A stretch of 64,000 bases of DNA, taken from assembly GCF_003544875.1 (NCBI RefSeq), contig NZ_CP032093.1, positions 2,604,001 to 2,668,000 on the forward strand, in the 5' to 3' direction. The translations under genes and the position numbers were made by a program. The DNA is from Vibrio alfacsensis (GTDB taxonomy: Bacteria; Pseudomonadota; Gammaproteobacteria; Enterobacterales; Vibrionaceae). Numbering within the stretch: position 1 is the first letter of the stretch; the number at the start of each line of letters is the position of its first letter. The notes under the pieces were generated by a model that saw only the letters and a program-made list of their open reading frames with translations, was not told the DNA's origin and searched no databases. This document shows, one piece after another, positions 57,801 through 64,000 of this stretch.

Positions 57801-59303
57801 CTTAAACAAGTCAATCCAAATGCACTAGTTTCCGTGAAGCTAGTCTCTGAGCCTGGCGTCGGCACCATCGCAACGGGTGTAGCCAAAGCTTACGCTGATC
57901 TCATTACTATCTCTGGGTACGACGGCGGCACCGCAGCAAGTCCACTAACTTCAGTGAAATACGCCGGTAGCCCTTGGGAACTAGGACTGGCAGAGACACA
58001 ACAAGCGCTGGTAGCGAATGGTTTGCGCCATAAGATCCGCCTGCAAGTAGATGGTGGTCTAAAAACCGGTCTAGACGTGGTGAAAGCGGCGATTCTCGGT
58101 GCGGAAAGCTTCGGGTTTGGTACGGCGCCAATGGTGGCAATGGGTTGTAAGTTCTTACGTATTTGTCACCTCAACAACTGTGCGACTGGGGTTGCGACTC
58201 AAGACGAGACGCTGCGTAAAGAGTACTTCAAAGGTCTGCCAGAAATGGTGATGAACTACTTCATTGGTCTGGCGGACGAAGTGCGCGGATTGCTTGCTGA
58301 ACTTGGCGTTGAGAAACTGACGGACTTGATTGGTCGTACAGATTTGTTGGAAACCGTTGATGGCCTAACAGCGAAACAAACCAAGTTGGACCTGTCTAAT
58401 ATCCTTGAGGCTCCAGTCTCTCCAGAGGGGCTTCCTCTTTACTGGACGCAGCCAAACAAACCATTTGATAAAGCAGAACTAAACAACAAAATCATAGAAG
58501 ATGCGTTGCAAGCGGTTGAGAAACGCCAATCTGCTAGCTTTTTCTACAACGTGATCAACACTGACCGTTCCGTAGGTGCCCGCCTATCGGGAGAAATTGC
58601 TCAGCGTCACGGTAACCAAGGCATGGCGGCAACGCCAATCAAGTTGTACCTAGATGGAACCGCAGGGCAATCCTTTGGCGTTTGGAACGCGGGTGGCGTA
58701 GAACTTTACCTCACAGGTGATGCGAACGACTACGTCGGTAAAGGCATGGCTGGTGGTAAAGTGGTTATCAAACCACACCAAGGCACGACATTTAAGTGTA
58801 ATGAAGCGACCATCATTGGTAACACCTGTCTGTACGGGGCAACTGGCGGTAAGCTATTTGCGGCAGGTAAAGCCGGTGAGCGTTTCGGCGTACGAAACTC
58901 GGGCACAATTGCCGTCATTGAAGGCGCAGGCGATAACGCTTGTGAGTATATGACGGGGGGTATTGTTGCCATTCTTGGCGCGACAGGCGTGAACTTCGGC
59001 GCGGGTATGACCGGCGGCTTTGCTTACGTATTGGATGAGAACCAAGACTTCCAAGGTCGCGTTAACAACGAATCGGTTGAAGCGATTTCTTTGTCGGATC
59101 TCTACATCCACCAAGAACATTTACGCGGTCTGATTGCCGAACATCTTGAAGAAACCGGCTCTAGCCACGCAGAAGATATCTTAGCGAACTTTGATGAATG
59201 GATTCCAAAGTTCTACTTAGTGAAACCACAAGCAGCGGACTTACGCACGCTACTTGGTCACCAGAGTCGCAGTGCCGCAGAACTGCGCGTTCAAGCCCAG
59301 TAA
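54840..59303 (+). CDS. gltB: Glutamate synthase large subunit, second copy (E. coli GltB type)
   Basis: 1487 residues from [16 protein letters not shown] (AAAGGGAGA before the ATG); nucleophile Cys13. The protein closely follows E. coli GltB through the glutaminase, synthase and beta-helix domains, including [27 protein letters not shown] (3Fe-4S) and the C-terminus [12 protein letters not shown]. It is the E. coli ortholog judged by eye. Overlapping function with the copy at 48373, but the two are clearly divergent. Followed by its own gltD after 20 nt. Confidence 0.96.
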   Translation: MALYDPSLEKDNCGFGLIAHMEGEQSHKLVRTAISALDRMTHRGGIAADGKTGDGCGLLLQKPDSYLRLIAEENGYNLGKQYAIGMIFFSQDPVKAQISKDIINKELAQETLTVAGWREVPTNSEVLGPIAADSLPNIQQVFISAPAGWRERDIERRLYIARRRIEKQITEDPDFYICSLSTQVLVYKGLCMPADLPRFYLDLADLRMESAICLFHQRFSTNTQPRWPLAQPFRYLAHNGEINTIEGNRQWARARAYKFSSPLLPDLQTAAPFVNETGSDSSSLDNMLDLFLSGGMDIFRAMRMLVPPAWQNHPDMDPDLRAFYDFNSKHMEPWDGPAGIVLSDGRYAACNLDRNGLRPARYVITKDKFITLASEVGIWDYAPDEVAEKGRVGPGELLVVDTRKGKLWQSSEIDNDLKSRHPYREWMENNVRKLTPFSQLPEDQVGERSFDEDLLKTYQKQFAMSNEEVDQVLRVLGDMGQEAVGSMGDDTPMAVLSSKERLITDYFRQKFAQVTNPPIDPLREKHVMSLATSIGQEMNVFCETDGHAYRVTFDSPVLLYSDMQQLLELGDDHYRNTILDINYDPQQKDLKQAIDDLCDQAEQVVREGTVLVVLSDRALVKGKLPIPAAMAVGAVQTRLIDANLRCDANIVVETATARDPHQFAVLLGFGATAVYPYLAYEALGKLIDDKALEKDYRDVMQNYQHGINKGLYKIMSKMGISTIASYRCSQLFEAVGLSQKLVDLCFKGVTTRIEGASFEDFQQDLYNLSRKAWAKRKAIEHGGLLKYVHNGEYHAYNPDVVSTLQTAVKSGESSDYHSFAKQVNQRPISMLRDLMALKKSGSPLPLEQIEPNTELFKRFDSAAMSIGALSPEAHEALAMAMNRLGGHSNSGEGGEDPRRFGTERNSRIKQIASGRFGVTPHYLTNADVLQIKVAQGAKPGEGGQLPGHKVTAEIAKLRYSVQGVTLISPPPHHDIYSIEDLAQLIFDLKQVNPNALVSVKLVSEPGVGTIATGVAKAYADLITISGYDGGTAASPLTSVKYAGSPWELGLAETQQALVANGLRHKIRLQVDGGLKTGLDVVKAAILGAESFGFGTAPMVAMGCKFLRICHLNNCATGVATQDETLRKEYFKGLPEMVMNYFIGLADEVRGLLAELGVEKLTDLIGRTDLLETVDGLTAKQTKLDLSNILEAPVSPEGLPLYWTQPNKPFDKAELNNKIIEDALQAVEKRQSASFFYNVINTDRSVGARLSGEIAQRHGNQGMAATPIKLYLDGTAGQSFGVWNAGGVELYLTGDANDYVGKGMAGGKVVIKPHQGTTFKCNEATIIGNTCLYGATGGKLFAAGKAGERFGVRNSGTIAVIEGAGDNACEYMTGGIVAILGATGVNFGAGMTGGFAYVLDENQDFQGRVNNESVEAISLSDLYIHQEHLRGLIAEHLEETGSSHAEDILANFDEWIPKFYLVKPQAADLRTLLGHQSRSAAELRVQAQ

Positions 59304-59320
59304 TCATGGAGGATGTTTGA

Positions 59321-60736
<1,416 letters not shown>

Positions 60737-60752
60737 TCACAGCTAACATCTC

Positions 60753-60782
60753 AAAAGGATCTTATTGTTGATCCTTTTTCTT
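60753..60782 (+). terminator. Second gltBD terminator
   Basis: Stem AAAAGGATC / GATCCTTTTT with loop TTATTGTT, followed by T-rich sequence. Confidence 0.85.
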
Positions 60783-60823
60783 TTATTACATATAATTAAA
60801 TTCCTAATATAAGGAATAGAATC

Positions 60824-61252
60824 ATGAAAAAAGCCGCTCTCCTTTCTATCACTTTGCTCGGCTTAACTGCTTGCAGCCAAGGAATAACAACCATGACCGA
60901 TCGCTCTCTATCACCTTGTGGTGACAAACCAAACTGCGTTTCAACACAAGACTCCCGTGAAGAACACAACCTTACGCCGTTCACTCTTACCGAATCAGCG
61001 AGCATCGATGCTATTGAGCAAGTGGCGCTTGATCTGCCAGGTGCTAAAACTGCGGTTAAAGAGGGTCATTACCTACGTATCGAGTGCACATCTAAAATCA
61101 TGCGCTTTGTGGATGATTTAGAGCTCAAGATTGAAGACAACCAGTTAATTGTTCGCTCAGAATCTCGCGTTGGTTATTCAGATTTTGGGGTTAACCGAAA
61201 ACGAGCGGATCAATTGCGTTTATTGTTAACCAATGCTGACTTAATCAAATAA
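60824..61252 (+). CDS. DUF1499 lipoprotein
   Basis: 142 residues. Lipoprotein signal MKKAALLSITLLGLTAC (lipobox LTAC, Cys17). The mature part carries the DUF1499 motifs CGDKPNCVST (about residues 32-41) and RSESRVGYSDFGVNRKRADQLR near the end. Function unknown; other members occur near cell-envelope genes. ATATAAGGAATAGAATC precedes the ATG with AAGG. Confidence 0.85.
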   Translation: MKKAALLSITLLGLTACSQGITTMTDRSLSPCGDKPNCVSTQDSREEHNLTPFTLTESASIDAIEQVALDLPGAKTAVKEGHYLRIECTSKIMRFVDDLELKIEDNQLIVRSESRVGYSDFGVNRKRADQLRLLLTNADLIK

Positions 61253-61317
61253 CAACCACATCTCGGTGCAGAGTGGTATACTCTCGCCAACTTTAATTTT
61301 TATCGAAAGAGAGTGTT

Positions 61318-62013
61318 ATGAAAGTTGGTATCATCGGTGCGATGGAACAAGAAGTCACCATCCTGAAAGAAGCAATGACAAACTGCCAAACCGTAAACAA
61401 AGCAGGTTGTACGTTTTTCTCTGGTCAGATTAACGACGTTGATGTGGTACTGCTTCAATCTGGCATCGGTAAAGTAGCGGCAGCGGTTGGCACAACTGTT
61501 CTTCTAGATGAATACCAACCTGACGTTGTTATTAACACTGGCTCTGCGGGCGGCTTTGACTCAAGCCTAAACCTAGGTGATGTAGTCATCTCGACTGAAG
61601 TTCGTCACCACGATGCAGACGTAACTGCGTTTGGTTACGAAATCGGTCAAATGGCAGGTCAACCAGCAGCATTCAAAGCGGATGAGAAGCTAATGGACCT
61701 TGCTGAAAAAGCATTGGCTCAAATGGAAAACACCCACGCAGTTCGAGGTCTGATCTGTACTGGTGATGCTTTTGTTTGCACTGCAGAGCGTCAAGAGTTC
61801 ATTCGTAAACACTTCCCATCAGTTATCGCAGTAGAGATGGAAGCTTCAGCTATTGCGCAAACTTGTCACCAGTTCAACACGCCATTCGTGGTTGTTCGTG
61901 CTATTTCTGACGTAGCAGACAAAGAATCGCCAATGAGCTTCGAAGAATTCCTACCGCTAGCAGCGAAAAGCTCTTCAGAAATGGTGTTCAAAATGTTGGA
62001 ACTGACTAAGTAA
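61318..62013 (+). CDS. mtnN: 5'-methylthioadenosine/S-adenosylhomocysteine nucleosidase
   Basis: 231 residues, [16 protein letters not shown] (Glu12 catalytic); purine site [10 protein letters not shown] and catalytic Asp in RAISDVAD. Also called Pfs or LuxS-pathway enzyme: it cleaves SAH to S-ribosylhomocysteine, the substrate of LuxS for autoinducer-2, and so supports vibrio quorum sensing as well as methyl recycling. AGAGAGTG before the ATG. Followed after 14 nt by the cobalamin-related genes. Confidence 0.96.
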   Translation: MKVGIIGAMEQEVTILKEAMTNCQTVNKAGCTFFSGQINDVDVVLLQSGIGKVAAAVGTTVLLDEYQPDVVINTGSAGGFDSSLNLGDVVISTEVRHHDADVTAFGYEIGQMAGQPAAFKADEKLMDLAEKALAQMENTHAVRGLICTGDAFVCTAERQEFIRKHFPSVIAVEMEASAIAQTCHQFNTPFVVVRAISDVADKESPMSFEEFLPLAAKSSSEMVFKMLELTK

Positions 62014-62027
62014 GTCTCTCAGATTTC

Positions 62028-62981
62028 ATGGAAGAAACCTTTCAACAGATCTATGCCAACGGTGCGCTCCTCGTCATGTGGGGCGCATTGTTATTTCACC
62101 TGCTTATCCCCATTCCTCACTCTGCTCACCCAGTGACGCTTTGGCACAAGTTTGCCGAGCAACTGGCGAACAAGGTCAATACCAACCACAGCTACTCACA
62201 GAGTGTTATCTCTGGCGGACTCGCGTTACTTGTCATGCTTCTGCCTTGCTTGTTATTGCTGATCGCGATGAAACCTTTGGTTTGGCAAGCACCTTTATTT
62301 GAGCTGGCACTCATGCTTATCGCTCTTGATTGGCGTAATAACGAATCACTGGCCAAACAACTCGTCACCGCGATGTCGAATGAGAACAAAGCTCAATGCA
62401 GAGCACTACTCAAACCTTACCTTAACCGCGATACAGAGAGCTTGTCGCTATTAGGGATTGGCAAAGCAGGCGCTGAGACCATCATCATGGGCTACGGACG
62501 TAACGTTGTGTGCGTGTTGTTCTGGTATGGATTGACTGGTGGAATTGGCGCTCTGATGTATCGCCTTACTGCTGAACTTGCTCGAGCGTGGTCGCCGAGT
62601 CGTCGTCAATATTCCCCATTTGGTAAGCCGGTAATTCAATTAACAGCAGCGCTAGAAATCATTCCATTGCGATTATTCGCAATGTTCATTGGTGTGGGTA
62701 AAAACGTATCAAGTATTTTCACGTCCATGATTCAACAAGCGAAATCTTGGCCACTTCCTGGGCCAGCATGGTTGCTGTGCTCAATTGGTAACAAGCTTCA
62801 ATTATCACTTGGCGGCCCTGCGTTATATCAAGGGCAACGCGCTGAGCGAGCGAAAATTGGAGGGCGAATTGCACCATCAGCCATTCATTTGGCACAAATC
62901 CAAACGCTCGTGGTGTGGCGTATCTTTGCTTGGATTGTTATCCAAAGTCTTATCCTCGGACTCATTTATCAAGGACTATGA
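62028..62981 (+). CDS. CbiB-family cobalamin biosynthesis protein
   Basis: 317 residues with four or more membrane segments. LSLLGIGKAGAETIIMGYGRNVVCVLFWYGLTGGIGALMYR and SWPLPGPAWLLCSIGNKLQLSLGGPALYQGQ match adenosylcobinamide-phosphate synthase (CobD/CbiB). The start of the protein is divergent, lacking the usual GDPxxxPHPV (here IPIPHSAHPV). It would attach aminopropanol phosphate to cobyric acid. It is followed directly by btuF (overlapping ATGA), and comes after mtnN; in vibrios this reflects B12 salvage rather than full synthesis. Weak ribosome site. Confidence 0.82.
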   Translation: MEETFQQIYANGALLVMWGALLFHLLIPIPHSAHPVTLWHKFAEQLANKVNTNHSYSQSVISGGLALLVMLLPCLLLLIAMKPLVWQAPLFELALMLIALDWRNNESLAKQLVTAMSNENKAQCRALLKPYLNRDTESLSLLGIGKAGAETIIMGYGRNVVCVLFWYGLTGGIGALMYRLTAELARAWSPSRRQYSPFGKPVIQLTAALEIIPLRLFAMFIGVGKNVSSIFTSMIQQAKSWPLPGPAWLLCSIGNKLQLSLGGPALYQGQRAERAKIGGRIAPSAIHLAQIQTLVVWRIFAWIVIQSLILGLIYQGL

Positions 62982-63804
62982 TGAAAAAACTTGGCTTTGC
63001 CTTTTCTCTTCTTTTTTCAACCATTTCATTTGCAAATGAGCCAGTGCAGCGCGTCATCAGCCTAGCCCCTCATGCGACAGAAATTGCATACGCAGCAGGT
63101 CTAGGCAATAAGTTGATTGCCGTGAGTGAAATGAGTGATTATCCCGAGCAAGCCAAAGCATTAGAGAAAGTCTCCAACTATCAGGGCATCAAGCTAGAGC
63201 GCATTATCGCTCTTCAGCCCGACTTGGTTATCGCTTGGCCTGCAGGCAATCCCGCCAAAGAGCTTGAAAAACTGGCACAGTTTAATATTCCGATTTACTA
63301 CTCAACCACTGGTTCGCTTGAGGACATCGCCACAAATATTGAACAGTTAAGCCTGTATAGTGAGAAACCTGAAGTTGGCCAAAAGCGGCAGCAGCGTTTC
63401 GTGCACAATTAGAAATACTAAAAGAAAAATACAATACCGAAGATAAAGTCAGTTATTTCTATCAACTCAGTGAAAAGCCAATCATCACTGTGGCTGGAAA
63501 AAACTGGCCAAGTGAAGTTTTCACATTTTGTGGTGGCAAAAACATCTTTGCCAAAGGCACAGCACCCTACCCACAAGTCAGCATCGAGCAAGTCATCACT
63601 CGTCAACCTGAAGTACTGTTCACATCACAACATGCAATGAGCCATGATGGAATGTGGGTAGCATGGAAGGATGAGATCCCTGCACTCAAAAATAACCATA
63701 CTTGGACGCTCAACTCCGACTGGATTAACCGTCCAACCCCCAGAACTTTAAACGCGATCACAGAGGTGTGTGAACACTTTGAAAGCGTAAGGCAAAAACG
63801 CTAA
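62978..63804 (+). pseudogene. btuF: Vitamin B12-binding protein BtuF, frameshifted
   Basis: The first 144 residues, MMKKLGFAFSLLFSTISFANEPVQRVISLAPHATEIAYAAGL..., show a signal peptide and the BtuF periplasmic-binding fold. The frame stops at a TAG near 63412. Adding one A to the run at 63381-63384 joins it to the downstream frame (63385-63804) with ...VGQKAAAAFRAQLE and gives about 275 residues, the family length. BtuF delivers cobalamin to BtuCD. The start overlaps the CbiB stop (ATGATG). Either a real mutation or a base-calling error. Confidence 0.88.
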
Positions 63805-63880
63805 CGTTTTCGTCGGAAATCCCGTAAAATTTCCGTCCAATTTTTGTTCCCCACAATTTGTTTATAAGGTACCAAGTAAC

Positions 63881-64000
63881 ATGGACTCCATGCTGCTTTA
63901 TATGATCGATTTATTCGGTACTGCTGTCTTTGCGGTTTCTGGCGTTTTGCTCGCAGGCCGACTAAAGATGGATCCTTTCGGCGTTATCGTTCTCGGTTGT
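63881..64000 (+). CDS. TRIC/YadS-type membrane protein, N-terminal part
   Basis: First 40 codons only, cut by the window edge: [40 protein letters not shown]. The [12 protein letters not shown](V/A)LxAGRxxMDxFG pattern is typical of the UPF0126 (YadS, TRIC) family of three-plus-three helix membrane proteins, some of which act as cation channels. AAGG precedes the ATG. In vibrios it follows btuF, which agrees. Confidence 0.85.
   Translation, partial: MDSMLLYMIDLFGTAVFAVSGVLLAGRLKMDPFGVIVLGC

Overview
The window reads as a chromosomal segment of a Vibrio, most likely in or near the Harveyi clade (V. parahaemolyticus / V. alginolyticus type). The basis is protein-level recognition of HlyU, NhaR, the Na+/phosphate symporter NptA, VpsR, a TauE-type protein inside the rppH-ptsP-lgt-thyA cluster, two adjacent glutamate synthase operons and the arcA/arcB pair. 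Species cannot be fixed without a database search. Almost everything is core genome. I see no prophage, CRISPR array, integron, tRNA or rRNA gene.

Layout. 1-5.4 kb: start of ribF, murJ, rpsT (UUG start), hlyU, nhaR, nptA. 5.5-11 kb: thyA, lgt, a TauE/SafE permease, ptsP and rppH in one leftward cluster. 11-14.3 kb: a 0.6-kb gap with a cluster of DnaA boxes, then mutH, a DUF6482-like gene, tas and a DUF1127-like gene. 14.4-16.2 kb: the only accessory patch, with a 36-codon small gene, a 16-bp tandem repeat and one IS3-family element (14935-16167, 3-bp target duplication, decayed orfB). 16.2-24.9 kb: vpsR, lysS, prfB (programmed +1 frameshift), recJ, dsbC, xerD and divergent fldB. 25-35.7 kb: brnQ, trmN6, srmB, yaaA, an AGCS symporter, a DUF3545-like gene, a hemerythrin-like protein, ung, a 38-codon small gene, nfo and grcA with two FNR-type boxes. 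35.8-40.7 kb: thrABC with leader peptide and attenuator. 41-46.5 kb: a small outer-membrane-like protein, an RraA-family protein, a DUF3293-like protein, arcA (frameshifted in this sequence), a lipoprotein and arcB. 46.9-60.7 kb: yhcC and two consecutive glutamate synthase operons. 60.8-64 kb: a DUF1499 lipoprotein, mtnN, a CbiB-like gene, btuF (frameshifted) and the start of a TRIC/YadS-type gene.

Themes. Redox and anaerobic control recurs: arcA/arcB, grcA with tandem FNR-type sites, and an FNR-consensus site upstream of arcA. DNA maintenance is also dense: mutH, recJ, xerD, ung, nfo and the DnaA-box cluster. Nitrogen and amino-acid metabolism is represented by two GOGATs, thrABC, brnQ, an AGCS symporter and ptsP.

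The most consequential observation is a one-base deletion that breaks arcA near codon 31. A similar homopolymer deletion breaks btuF. Either this isolate carries real loss-of-function alleles or the sequence has homopolymer errors, and the raw reads decide. I did not find a convincing new multi-gene system. The best unexplained items are small: two unannotated short genes with strong ribosome sites, structured leaders, short tandem repeats at gene ends, an interspersed 19-mer, and a 15-bp perfect inverted repeat downstream of yhcC.
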